Shown in pieces: positions 1 through 10,793 of a stretch of 64,000 nt of DNA. The DNA is taken from contig NC_091967.1 in the NCBI RefSeq assembly GCF_036711975.1, positions 16,678,001 through 16,742,000 on the forward strand, given 5' to 3'. The translations under genes were made by a program, and so were the position numbers. Position 1 is the first letter of the stretch, and each line of letters opens with the position of its first letter. The DNA is from Onthophagus taurus. Its lineage: Eukaryota; Arthropoda; Insecta; Coleoptera; Scarabaeidae. Below the pieces are notes generated by a model. The model did not search any database and was not told the origin of the DNA. It saw nothing but the letters and a program-made list of their open reading frames with translations.

Positions 1-847
1 ATCAAAAGAATTTAAATGTTCCGTCTGCAATCAAGGTTTTGAACAAAGAGCAAAATTAAAAAATCACATGCGTAAACATAAACCAAAAAATCGATGTTGT
101 GACGTATGTGGAAGTAAGTTTAAAACCAATCAGGAATTAAACAAGCATCAACGAACCCATAATTCACAAAAAAACATCCCATGTACACTTTGTGAAGCAA
201 CATTTATAACGGAGGTTGGCATGAAACAACATATAACAAGCGTTCATCTTAAAGCGTATCCCTTTAAATGCGATCAATGCGATAAGGGTTATTTATTCGA
301 ATATATTTTGAACAACCATAAAAAATCGGCTCATTTAGGAACGGTTTATAAGTGTGAGAAATGCAATAAAAATTATAAATGCAGGGTTGCGTTTAAACAT
401 CATTTAAAAACGCACGAAGTGGGGTACAAAAAACCGGAATACTCCTGTTCGATATGTTCAAAATTGCTGTCTTCAAAGAGATGTTTAGAATCACATCTTC
501 GTACTCACGAAGATTCAACAAGATATGTATGCAAGTTTTGTGGGAAAGCATTAGGTTCTCGGCATTACTTACAAATCCATGAACGCACACACAAAGGAGA
601 CAAACCTTTTGTGTGTCAATATTGCCCTAAAGCTTTCGTTTCAAGTTGTTTGCTTAAAATGCACGAACGCATTCACACCAATGAAAGGCCGTATGTTTGT
701 AAAGTCTGTAATAAAGCATTTAATCAACTTGCACCGCTTACAATTCATACCAGAATTCATACAGGTGAGCGACCGTATGGTTGTCATCTTTGTGATCAAC
801 GATTTTCTTCAAGAACTAATTTAAATTTGCATCTAAAAAAGCATTAA
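1..847 (+). CDS. C2H2 zinc-finger terminal exon, 5' end outside window
   Basis: The reading frame is open from base 2 to the TAA at 845-847 and encodes about ten C2H2 fingers, the last ones joined by TGEKP-type linkers (TNERP, TGERP). It is probably a nuclear DNA-binding transcription factor; that role is inferred from the family. The first in-window methionine (68) lies inside finger 1 and is not the true start: the paralogous exon at 5545 shows the frame running up to a splice acceptor. The two proteins are very similar throughout, so this is a recent duplicate pair. AATAAA signals follow at about 890. The acceptor and any upstream exon lie beyond the window. Confidence 0.85.
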   Translation, partial: SKEFKCSVCNQGFEQRAKLKNHMRKHKPKNRCCDVCGSKFKTNQELNKHQRTHNSQKNIPCTLCEATFITEVGMKQHITSVHLKAYPFKCDQCDKGYLFEYILNNHKKSAHLGTVYKCEKCNKNYKCRVAFKHHLKTHEVGYKKPEYSCSICSKLLSSKRCLESHLRTHEDSTRYVCKFCGKALGSRHYLQIHERTHKGDKPFVCQYCPKAFVSSCLLKMHERIHTNERPYVCKVCNKAFNQLAPLTIHTRIHTGERPYGCHLCDQRFSSRTNLNLHLKKH

Positions 848-1545
848 TTTAATTTTAGTTATGAATTCAGTATTTCTTTAATGACAATTAATAAATAAAA
901 ACGTAAGATCAATCCTTTGGGTATTTTTATTTTTAAGAATAATGTTAACAAGTAGTTTTTGTCCTAAGTAATTTGTTCTTTTTTTGTAGTTTAAATTCAA
1001 CATTGTAATATATGTTTGATTTATAAATAAAATCAGCTCCAGCTATATACAGGAAGATTCAAAAAACCGCTGACAGACTTCTAGAGCAGGTAATACATCA
1101 AAAATTAAAATGAAAAGAATTAATATATATGGGGTCGCAAATACATCCTTAACGAGATATAGGAGGTCAAAGTTTCTTTAAAATTAAAATTTATCTGCGA
1201 TAAAAAGCCCTTTTTAAAAATATTTTCAACGCCACTGCTAATTTTGTTAAACGAGCAGTATTTTCGTGTAGTGATTAATTATCTATCAATTGGGCACTTA
1301 CAAAACTTTGATTAAAGCAACAGTTTTTGATTGGATTTACACATTTTCTACAAACATGTTTTTCTTAAAAACTATTTTAATTATGAACTCAGTATTTCTT
1401 TAATGATAATAAATAAAAACGTATTAATATTAACATGTGATTTTTGTCATAAGTAATTTGTTATTTTTTTTTATGGTTTTAGTTCAACATTATATATGTT
1501 TAATTTATAAATAAAATCAGCCCCAGCTATACAGGGTGATTCACA
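848..1545 (+). repeat. Duplicated 3' flank of the zinc-finger exon
   Basis: About 180-200 bp of 3' untranslated/flanking sequence (roughly 860-1060) recurs in diverged form at about 1375-1545; the block from the 'cagtatttctttaatga' stretch to the 'aaaatcag' stretch is recognisable in both. A further copy follows the paralogous exon at 6407. The piece between (about 1046-1310) starts with a motif like the terminus of the foldback element at 1530 and may be a decayed relative of it. No coding potential seen. Confidence 0.55.
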
Positions 1546-2580
1546 TAAGAACCGACACAGAGCAGGGACATGTAGAGGACAATAAATTAAGATGATTTAA
1601 CGCAACTTATTTCTATACTAAGTAGTACCCCCGAGGAATTATAGGCGTTCAAAGTTAGGTCTTAAATTTTTAAAGCATTGAATATCTTCGTAATACATTA
1701 AGGAAAAACCAAATTCGGTATACGTTATGAGTGTACCGAAGGTATTAATTGGTAGCAAATTGAGACCAATTGAGGCATTTCAAAGGGTTGATTAAGGGTG
1801 ATGGTCCCCTCAATGTTGACAGATTTTTTTAACCTTTTGGTGGATTTAATACAGTATTACCTCATTTCGTGTGGAATTTAATTCTAAAACTTTTTTTACT
1901 CTTATTATTTTTTAAAAAACATTGTCGTTTTCATAAAAACGCATATAACTAAAGACACGTGTTTCGTTAATGCTACTTAAAATCATCGAAAATTCAGTAG
2001 TCGGCTATGAAATTGTACGTCAAACTTGACAAATAGGTTATAAAACCTTGTTGTCAAATGATTTTATAACCTATTTGTCAAGTTTGACGTACAATTTCAT
2101 AGCCGACTACTGCATTTTCACTTATTTTAAGTAACATTACGAAATAAGTGTCTTTAGTTATTTAAGTTTTTTATGAAAACGACAAAGTTTTTTAAAAAAT
2201 AATAAGAGTAAGAAAAGTTTTAGAATTAAATTCCACATGAAATGAAGTAGTAATGTATTAAATCGGTCAAAAGGTTAAATAGATCTGTCAAAATTTAGAG
2301 TACCATCACCCTTAATCAACCCTTTGAAATGCCTCAATTGAGTTCAATTTGATACCAATTAATACCTTTGGTACACTCATAACGTATACCAAATTTGGTT
2401 ATTCTAGCTTAATTTATTACGAAGATATTGAACTTTTTAAAAATTTAAGAGCCAACTTTGAAGGCCTATAACTCCTCAGGTATACAACTTAGTATAGAGG
2501 TAAGTTACTTTAAATCATCTTAATTTATTGTCTTCTACATGTCCCTGCTCTGTGTCGGTTCTTATGTGAATCACCCTGTA
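1530..2580. mobile_element. Foldback MITE, about 1.05 kb, TA target site
   Basis: The left arm (1532 to about 2045) and right arm (about 2063-2578) are long inverted repeats of each other, meeting at a short loop near 2050. The termini read CAGGGTGATTC... and ...GAATCACCCTG, each flanked by TA (1530-1531 and 2579-2580). A TA duplication with CAGGGTG termini points to mobilisation by a Tc1/mariner-type transposase. There is no transposase gene inside, so it is non-autonomous. Confidence 0.85.
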
Positions 2581-3039
2581 TAATGTTATTATCAAAAACA
2601 AATATCATGTTCGCTATGAAGAGATGTATTGTCATGTTGTTATACTCTATGTTAATAGAAATAATTAATTATTTTAGAAAAGTTTTCTATTATTAATGAG
2701 GATTGAAAATAAAATCCAGTGTTTTTAAACTAACTTTTAACGTTTACAGATTGTTCTTTTTATTGGGATATACGGTTGTTATAAAACTAATGTATAAAAT
2801 GATCTTTGACTGATGGTAGCATTGTGAAGAAAAGATGTTTGTGTATTAGAGAAGGTATATTAGACCACAGATACCATTCTAAATATACTAAAACCCCATG
2901 TAATTTTTTAACATCAGGTAAAATTGTTTTAGATTTAACGGCATATAAAATACGCCAATAGAATAAATCATCTTTCTTCATTCTATACGATTTTGACGTA
3001 AGACCTACTTAGAAGTCACTTTATTGCATACAGAATATG
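2581..3039. other. Intergenic, nothing recognised
   Basis: AT-rich DNA between the foldback element and a broken zinc-finger exon. The open frame on the minus strand at 2787-2981 resembles no family I know, so I do not call it. Confidence 0.4.
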
Positions 3040-5415
3040 TTCTGTGGAAGAGGAAATTCGAAGGCATTCGAAGAAATTAATTCCGCCACACGAAGATTCT
3101 GCAGAATCGTTGAAAACTAAGGAAGCTCATATAAATGCGAAAAAGCTTACAGATATAAAGCCTGAGCACGTTTGTATAATATGAATTGATATATATCGAT
3201 CGATAAAACGTTATATGTGTGAAATTTGTGGAAAAGAAGTTACATCGCTAGAATCATTGAAAATTTAAACGTGGTCATAGAGGAGAGAAACCTTTCGCTT
3301 GTAAACATTGTTCAAAGAAATTCATATCAAACGGCTTACTGCAACCTCACGAACATATTCATTCCACTCTCCTTTGAAAAGGCAAAGGGTTTTCCCACTT
3401 GGTTTTCATATAATACCATTAGAGTAATTCAAAAGAAAAGGAGGGCGCACTGTAAATGAAAGCGTTTTGGCAACCGACTTGACTACCTTACTTTTTCAAT
3501 TCTAAGGAGTCGTGTAAAGTTTCTAATCCATCACAATTACATGGAGTATGTTAGAAGAACTGAAAGCAATTTCCAATCTGACCCAAAGGCGTTTTGTGCT
3601 TTTACTAAGTCTAAGAAGCGATGATCCTTCTACGATGTCATGGAATGGAACTGTTGTCAGCGACGGTGTCTGAGTATGCTCATTGTTCGCTGATTTCGTT
3701 TCTTCTGTTTTTGATGATCCTGCTCCAATCCAGCAGAATGTAGATTGTGTAGAAATGGATGCCCTTCCTTTTAGTCAGATGTAGTTTGACAGAATTGAGG
3801 TTGAGAAGGCCCTGATGGTATTCCATCAATTTTAATCAAGGAATGTTCACACTCTCTGTCCCTTCCTTTAACTATTTTATTTAATGCTTCATTAATAATG
3901 GGTGTCTTTCCTTCATTGTGGATGCGGGCTGTTGTTCTTCCCATTTTTAAATCAGGGGACCGTGGTGTTATATCTGATTACCACCCCATATCTGTTTTGC
4001 CAGCATTTGGGAAAGTGTTTGAGAAAGTAGTTTATGCACGTCTATTCTTTGCCTTTAAGTCTAAAATCAATTGTAGATCACATGGTTTTTTGTTGGTCGC
4101 TCGGTTGAGAGTAACTTGCTTGAATATACCCAGTACATCTTATCTTCTCTGGATGATTCTTGTCAAGTTGATTCAGTTTATACGAATTTTAGTAAAGCTT
4201 TCGACCGGGTGGATCACAACTTACTTCTGTTTAAGCTAATGAAGTTTGGTGTTGGCTTGCTTCCTATCTGAAGGACAGATGCCAGATTGTTTCGGTTAAT
4301 GGTTTTTTTTCTAATCTTGTGTCGGTTCGTTCTGGTGCTCCACGGAGTAGCCATCTGGGCCCTTTACTGTTTACTATTTATGTTAACGACATATTTGACG
4401 TCGTTAATTATGCCCAATATTTAATGTATGCTGACGATTTAAAACTCTTTCTCCGTATCTCCTCACCTCGTGATTGTTCTAGACTGCAATCTGACTTAAA
4501 CAATCTACATGCTTTTTGCTTAAATAATAGCCTTTCATTAAACTTATCAAAGTGTAATATTATTTTCTTTTCTAGGAGGGTGAACACAATCCACTACAAT
4601 TATAGCGTCGCTGGTGAGAGGTTGCAACGTGTCTCATTTATTAGAGATTTGGGTGTTACATTTGATTATAAATTATTATTTGATAAACATATTAATACTG
4701 TTGTCTCCAAAGCCTGGCGTATGTTAGGATTTATTATGAGATCTACGGTAGCTTTTTGTAACATTGATGCAATTAGAAATCTCTATTTTTAAATTTTCCA
4801 TTCAATACATTGATTACGAATCAACTTGCACTTCTTTTCGTATATTAACCCTCAACAAGCGTCGCTTTTGTGGGGGTATGTTATATTTTTACAAACTTTT
4901 GAACAACAAGCTTTTCGCTTTGACTTTCTATTTATGACACCTACTCCTAGAACCAATGCCTGTCAAAACTCTCCTTTATTGAGAATGGCAAAATCAGCAA
5001 ATCGTGTTAACATAGATCTGCTTCAGCATTCTTTCTATGCATTTAAAAAACTGCTCTTTGCTGCAGTTGGTGTGTTGCCTCTAGCGTTCATTTGATATTT
5101 GATTTATGATATATTTATATCATCTAGGCTTAGTTTTAGTTTTTTCCTTTTGATTCACTTTTGTACCATTAATATTAATTCATTATTATTGTTGTGAATT
5201 GTAATTTTATTTGTATACAATTGGTTGTTTGTGGTACAGTGTTATTGGATTCGACCTGTTTCTGTACCCACATGAGATAAATAAATAAATAAAATAAATA
5301 AATACCAATGAAAAGCCTTACGTTTGCCAAACTTGTTAAAGCATTTAATCAGTATGAGTCATATAAAATTCATACAGGTAAAAGGCCGTATGGTTGTCAT
5401 CTAAAAAAACATTAA
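3040..5415 (+). pseudogene. Zinc-finger exon split by a retrotransposon
   Basis: The 5' part (about 3040-3366) gives an acidic/basic leader, then CEICGKEVTSLESLK, a stop and shifts, then GEKPFACKHCSKKF and LLQPHEHIHS. The 3' part (about 5307-5415) resumes with NEKPYVCQTC and ends in remnants of the GERPYGCH finger and the terminal KKH plus stop seen in its neighbours at 1-847 and 5545. The join falls in the linker after the finger's last histidine: the intact paralogue reads HERIHTNERPYVC at the same place. A non-LTR element fills the gap. Several stops and deletions make this a dead copy. Confidence 0.75.
3367..5306 (+). mobile_element. 5'-truncated non-LTR retrotransposon (Jockey-like)
   Basis: Broken frames encode a reverse transcriptase. 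The order is a WF(S)..IR..KK linker region near 3390-3450, PIFKSGDRGVISDYHPISVLP (two frames), a KAFDRVDHN-like block at about 4195-4215, SGAPRSSHLGPLLFTIYVNDI at about 4330-4395, and the catalytic YADDLKLF at about 4427-4450. The 3' end is an (AAATA)-type tail at 5277-5306. The 5' endonuclease region is missing, as is usual for target-primed insertions that stop early. Stops and frameshifts show it is inactive. The boundaries are inferred from the interrupted zinc-finger exon. Confidence 0.8.
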
Positions 5416-5544
5416 CTTATATAAATTTTAATAAAATTTTATTTGTAATGAAACAGTTTTGTATGTCTACACCTCGTTTGTATAAATAGTAAAGCAAATA
5501 AAACTTATTTAATAATTTATACAATACTAATACAACATTTTTAG

Positions 5545-6406
5545 GAATCTTTTATCATCATCAAAAGAATTTAAATGTTCCGTCTGCAATCAAGGTTTTG
5601 AACAAAAAGCAAAATTAAAAGATCACATGCGTATACATAAACCAAAAAATCGATGTTGTGACATATGTGGAAGTAAGTTTAAAACCAATTATGAATTAAA
5701 CAACCATCAACGAAGCCATAATTCACAAAAAAACATCCAATGTACACTTTGCGAAGCAAAATTTTCATCGGAGATTGGCAAGAAACAACATATAACAAGG
5801 GCTCATCTTAAAACGTATCCCTTTAAATGCGATCAATGCGATAAGGGTTATTTATTCGAATCTGTTTTGAACAACCATAAAAAATCGGTTCATTTAGGAA
5901 TGGTGCATAAGTGTGATAAATGCAATAAAAATTATAAATGCGGGTTTGCGTTTAAACAGCATTTAAAATCGCACGAAGTGGGGTACAAAAAACCGGAATA
6001 CTCCTGTTCGATATGTTCAAAATTGTTGTCTTCAAAGAGAAGTTTAGAATCACATCTTCGTACTCACGAAGATTCATCAAGATATGTGTGCAAGTTTTGT
6101 GGGAAAGCATTAGGTTCTCGACATTATTTACAAATCCATGAACGCGCACACAAAGGAGAGAAACCTTTTGTATGTCAATATTGCCCTAAAACTTTCGTGT
6201 CAAATTATTTGCTTAAAATGCACGAACGCATTCACACCAAAGAAAGGCCGTATGTTTGTAAAATATGTAATAAAGCATTTAATCGACATGCGTCGCTTAC
6301 AATTCATACTAGAATTCATACAGGTGAACGACCGTTTGGTTGTCATCTTTGTGATCAACGATTTTCTTCAAGAACTAATTTAAAGGTGCATCTAAAAAAG
6401 CATTAA
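5545..6406 (+). CDS. C2H2 zinc-finger terminal exon, ten fingers
   Basis: The exon starts after the acceptor ending TTTTTAG at 5544. Base G5545 completes an upstream codon and the frame is open from 5546 (N-L-L-S-S-S-K-E-F...) to the stop at 6404-6406. It contains about ten C2H2 fingers, the last three with TGEKP-class linkers, followed by a short LKKH end. It is a close paralogue of the exon at 1-847; most changes are single residues, some in finger helices (for example SSC to SNY, QLAP to RHAS), so the DNA preference of individual fingers may differ. The upstream coding exon is not identified. A predicted start at 5627 would cut finger 1 and is rejected. Confidence 0.85.
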
Positions 6407-7489
6407 TTTAATTTTAATTATGAACTCGGTATTTCTTTAATGATAATAAATAAAAATGTGTTTAGATAAATCCTGTGGCTATTTTTATTTCTAAGAATAA
6501 TATTAACAAGTATTTTGCCATCTCGATTTAATTATTTTAAGTCCAATTTTATTCCAAGTAAGGACGACCATACATCAACGAATCAAAAAAAAAGCTCTCA
6601 ATCTGTCAATCCGGAAGTCTCTCGTATTGAGTCAAATTAAGTGCGACCCAGTTTGTTTAATCAATAGAGAATAGTGTACCATGTAAACCAGAAAAATTGT
6701 GTTATGTTGTTTAAATGAAGTAATAAAAATCAAGTAAGAGGATTGATTCTATGTTTAAAGAAATAATTAAATTAAAAAAAACACCATATATCATATCTAT
6801 ATCACGTAGCTATTAACACAACTGATGAAAAGTTAGTTCTATGAGAGGAAAAAAATTATGCGAGCTTTATACGGTGGATATGGAATAGATGTGGGAGGAA
6901 AAAGCTGGGTGTGATATTTGGACAACGAATTGATGCAAGGATGTTCAAATTTATTTTCTTAGGAGATTTTGGAAAGGTTGCTAAGAAGTCAAAGGAGAAG
7001 TGTTGTGGTGTTTGAGGCAGATTCATAGGAAGAGAAAAATATTTTAAAGACAAACTCTTTTAACATGACGAAGAATGGGCCTTAATAAATTAGGAAATTG
7101 TATTAGTTAGCGAATTCAATCTAAAACAACAGTATAATTCTTCAGTTTTATTTCAGATTTTGTTGATCAAAATTATCACTGAATTACTTTAGATTCAAGC
7201 TTTATTATAAAACATATTTATCGTATATGTATTTGTTTAGATATATAGAAAACTATAAGAATATATTTTAATAAACAATAAAATAAATAATTATGTTTCA
7301 TATATCCCTTTTATATCCTTTATTATTTTTTATTTATTTTTTCGTAACATATTCAAGACTGATAAAATGAAGATCACATTTAATTTTGTGTAATTTTAAT
7401 CATCTTTATAACATCGCTTTACGTATGTGTTCTTTTATGTTCTCAATTTAATGAAAATTATTTCTTAACTAATAAATATACTTTTGTAG
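6407..7489. other. Intergenic/intron, no gene recognised
   Basis: A 3' flank related to that at 848-1060 with AATAAA near 6443, then AT-rich sequence ending in the polypyrimidine/acceptor of the next zinc-finger exon (TTTTGTAG, ending 7489). No convincing coding sequence on either strand. Confidence 0.45.
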
Positions 7490-8504
7490 GAAATCAAAGA
7501 AAATTGGTAAAAGGTGTATACTTACACGAAAAAGAAAGGATAATAATAATACTTCACACGATGATGCAACAATTCGATTAAACGAGCTTATCATAAAAGA
7601 TGAGCCATACGATGTAAATTCCGATGGAGAAATTAACCAAGTTGAAAACACCAAGAAAGAAAGTGAAGAGAAAACATCGGAAGCGATACTTTGCGAAGTT
7701 TGTGATCAAACATTTACCAACAATATCGAATTCTGCTTACACACGATTACTCATAGTGAAGATGGTAAATATCATTGTTATCTATGTAATTATAGAAGTG
7801 CTTCGAAATATAGTATCGAATCACATATCAGAACTCACGATGGCACTGCTAAGTACAAATGTGAAATATGTAATAAAGGTTTTGGAATAAGGACACATGC
7901 TTCACAACATAAATATTTTCATAGCGGAGAAAAACCGTTTCAATGTGAAATATGCGGAAAACATTTTATGTTTTCCTGGTTCTTAGCATCTCATCGAAGA
8001 TCTCAACATTGGGAAATACTAACCGGAAAGCCATTAGTCAAGTACGATTGTCGAATTTGTAAAAAACATTATACATCATCAACTGGATTAAAACGCCACC
8101 AAGCTAGCATCCATAATATGGGGAAACGTGAAGCATCGCGCTTGTGCGATATTTGCGGTAAAAGTTTGTCTAGTAAAGAAAAATTGAAATTTCATAGAAG
8201 AATTCATACCGGATACAAACCATACGCTTGTACGGTGTGTTCAAAAGCATTTACAAAAAAAGAACAATTAAAAGAACACGAAAGAGTGCACACCGGTGAA
8301 AAACCGTATATTTGCAACTTTTGCGGAAAAGGATTTAGTCAAAGAAGTCCTTTAAGAATACACGAACGTATACATACCGGTGAACGTCCATATAGTTGCA
8401 AAATATGTTTTAGGGGATTTGTTTCTAAAGGAGTCATGGACATACACATGAAATCTTGTCAAGGACAGACTCGACAAAGTTCTCGCAACACAAATAAAAT
8501 ATAA
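7490..8504 (+). CDS. C2H2 zinc-finger terminal exon with acidic leader
   Basis: The acceptor TTTTGTAG ends at 7489; G7490 completes a codon and the frame is open from 7491 to the stop at 8502-8504 (337 residues). Residues 1-65 are a charged leader containing IIKDEPYDV, where IKDE fits the SUMO-acceptor consensus psi-K-x-E. About nine fingers follow from CEVCDQTF, the later ones with TGEKP/TGERP linkers, and the last is a CCHC variant (CKICFRGF...HMKSC). A start at 7968 would remove the leader and about four fingers. The first fingers are less canonical ([10 protein letters not shown]). Probably a nuclear DNA-binding regulator. The upstream exon is unknown. AATAAA follows at about 8635. Confidence 0.85.
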
Positions 8505-9120
8505 ATTATCTCTAATTTTTTTCTTATGTTATTCATATATTAGTATATTTTTATGCACATCATTAAAATTTATGAATTATTTCCAATTATGGGTTTGCTG
8601 AAATAGTTTAAAAAAATGTATGTTATTGAAATTGAATAAATAAAATATCTAAATAATATTGATGTTTTAAATATAAATGTTTTATTTTTATATGCAAAGG
8701 TACGTTCGCATGTTGGCCATCGATAAAAATACAAAACACTAATCCGAACATTTTTTAGGATAATAGAAGACATTAATTTCCAAGAAATTAAACGAAAAAG
8801 TTTAAAAATGAAAGTTTAAGAAGTGATTATGTTTTACATTATTTATTTGTACATCTCCTGATCACCATTCAGATTTATAATGATTTTTAAAGTTGCTATG
8901 TGAAAATAAAGACATAGGTGTTACTCAAATAATTTATTATTAATTTGAAAAACAAAATTAGCAGTAAAGTACATGACAGGACTAGGTAAATAAAAAGATT
9001 TTTCTTCCAAGTTTAAACTTTTAGCTTCATAATTAATAATCTATATCAATTGGTAACGAAGAAGTTAGTTTTTACTGGATTAGCTGCGCTGATTACCACA
9101 TTTAGTATATTGTCCAAATG
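8505..9120. other. Intergenic, no gene recognised
   Basis: AT-rich 3' flank and spacer before the Penelope-like element. I see no coding sequence here that I can support. Confidence 0.4.
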
Positions 9121-9217
9121 ACTTTCAGGTTAAGCCGTGCGTTTTTTGAAAAAATGTTTGACGTTTCGGATGCCATGTTGCAACCTTTTTCAGAAACAAG
9201 TTCGAAGTGAGGAATTC
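9121..9217 (-). repeat. Left inverted arm of the Penelope-like element
   Basis: About 97 bp whose reverse complement closely matches 10612-10710, sharing the TTCGAACTTGTTTC, GGTTGCAACATGG and CGGCTTAAC blocks. Terminal copies like these are known as pseudo-LTRs in Penelope elements; here they face each other. Confidence 0.75.
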
Positions 9218-10611
9218 GGTTAAAATTTGACAATAAATACATGAAAAGGTAATTAATAAATAGTTGACATTAAGTTGACAATTAGTGTCTAATTGTCAAC
9301 TAAGTTGTTTTTGTCAAATCCGGGTGGAGAAGGCTTCATTGAGTTCACTAACATCTTCCGCACACACAAGAGGAAAAACAACGATTTGCCAATTGAAACA
9401 GTCGTTATCAGCCGATCAAGCGTCCCATTAACAGAGGAGGAAACTAAAGTACTCGCTAAAGGCTTAAATTACGCAGTCGCTCCAAAGAGGGTTCCCAAAG
9501 AAGAAATTATATGTGAAGTGGAAGCGGCTATTCGCAGAATACCTGCAGTTAAAGCAGAAAAAATTCTTCAAGACATAGAGAGTGCTTAAAACAGCAAAGC
9601 CACCAAAATCAAACTTAACAATGAACGAAAGAAGAGCACTAAGAACGATAAGGGAAAAACTAGACAATATCATCCTACCAGCGGACAAGGGGAATGCGAC
9701 CGTGGTTATGGACAGAAAGGATTACGACCTTTCAGCCACCTATAAGAAAATAAAAAAGGACCCAACCAAGAAGATAGCAAGAAAAATGAAAGAACTGGTA
9801 AAATCCACAGAAATCCCAGCAGATTAACAGAGAAGCTTCTTCGTACAGGCTCCAGTACTACCAAGGATATATGGATTACCCAATTTCCATAAACCAGACG
9901 TTCCACTATATCCTATTGTCAGTGCCATAAATTCTCCCACCTATCAGCTAGCAAAACACCTTTCCAAGATTCTGTCTCCTTTTAAAGATAAAACAGAGTC
10001 ATATGTCAGAGACTCCACACATTTTGTAGAATCAATTAGGAGTATGAAGCTAGACCCTCAGGATATGCTGGTAAGTTTCGACGTGGAATCTCTATTCACC
10101 ACAGTACCAGTCAAAGATGCCGTGGATGGTCTTCGCCAGAAACTCATCCTGGAGGGTTTGCTCAAGTATGTCCCGTCGACATATTTTAGCTGGAATAGGG
10201 AATTCTACGAGCAATGCGAAGGGGCAGCCATGGGATCACCTCTGTTTTCTGTGATAGCAAATTTTTACATGGAAATGTTTGAAGAGGAAGCGTTAAATAA
10301 GAGTTCTTCAAAACCGAAGCTCCGTTACGTCGATGACACTTTCGTCATCTGGCTACATGGAAAAGAGCAACTCCGAGAATTTCTAGACCACTTCAATTCA
10401 CAGCAGCCCATCATAAAATTTACCATGGAAACAGAAACTGTAAAACAGCTGCACTTCCTGGATGTGTTAGTCACTAGGAAGACAGATGGGGGCATGGAAC
10501 TGGAAGTACATCGAAAGAAGACGCATACGAATAGGTACCTGCAGGCTTCATCCTACCACCACCCACAACAGAAGAGGTCCGTGATTCAAGCCTTATTCCA
10601 GCTAGCAGAGA

Positions 10612-10710
10612 GAATTCGTCACTTCGAACTTGTTTCTAAAGAAGGTTGCAACATGGTATCCGACACGTCAAATATGTTTTCAAAAAACGTACGGCTTAAC
10701 CCGAAAGTTT
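10612..10710 (+). repeat. Right inverted arm of the Penelope-like element
   Basis: Partner of the left arm. It lies within the 3' end of the reverse-transcriptase frame, which reads through it and ends at 10793. Confidence 0.75.
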
Positions 10711-10793
10711 CTAGGTCTAGTTTTAGTTCTAGTGATACTGCTAGTTTTAGTTTAATTAACACCGGCCGTGAAAGCCTTCGTACTTATATATAA

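Larger units (their letters stand above)
9121..10793 (+). mobile_element. Penelope-like retroelement, broken
   Basis: Three frames together encode a Penelope-type reverse transcriptase. Blocks in order are LPADKGNATVVMDRKDY (about 9675-9725), PRIYGLPNFHKP then PIVSAINSPTYQLAK (about 9857-9960, after a stop), VSFDVESLFTTVPV (about 10073-10115), AAMGSPLFSVIANFYMEMFE (about 10226-10285) and the catalytic YVDD with TFVIW (about 10325-10350), then HFLDVLVTRK and the helix before the C-terminal domain. No GIY-YIG endonuclease is seen, so the 3' domain is lost. Stops at 9587, 9825 and elsewhere make it inactive. The ends carry inverted copies of one sequence. Confidence 0.85.

Noticed and set aside
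393-590. Antisense ORFs over zinc-finger exons (also at 5952, 17191, 23319, 26108 and 31782)
   Set aside because: Recur in every paralogue as the complement of conserved finger codons; shadows.
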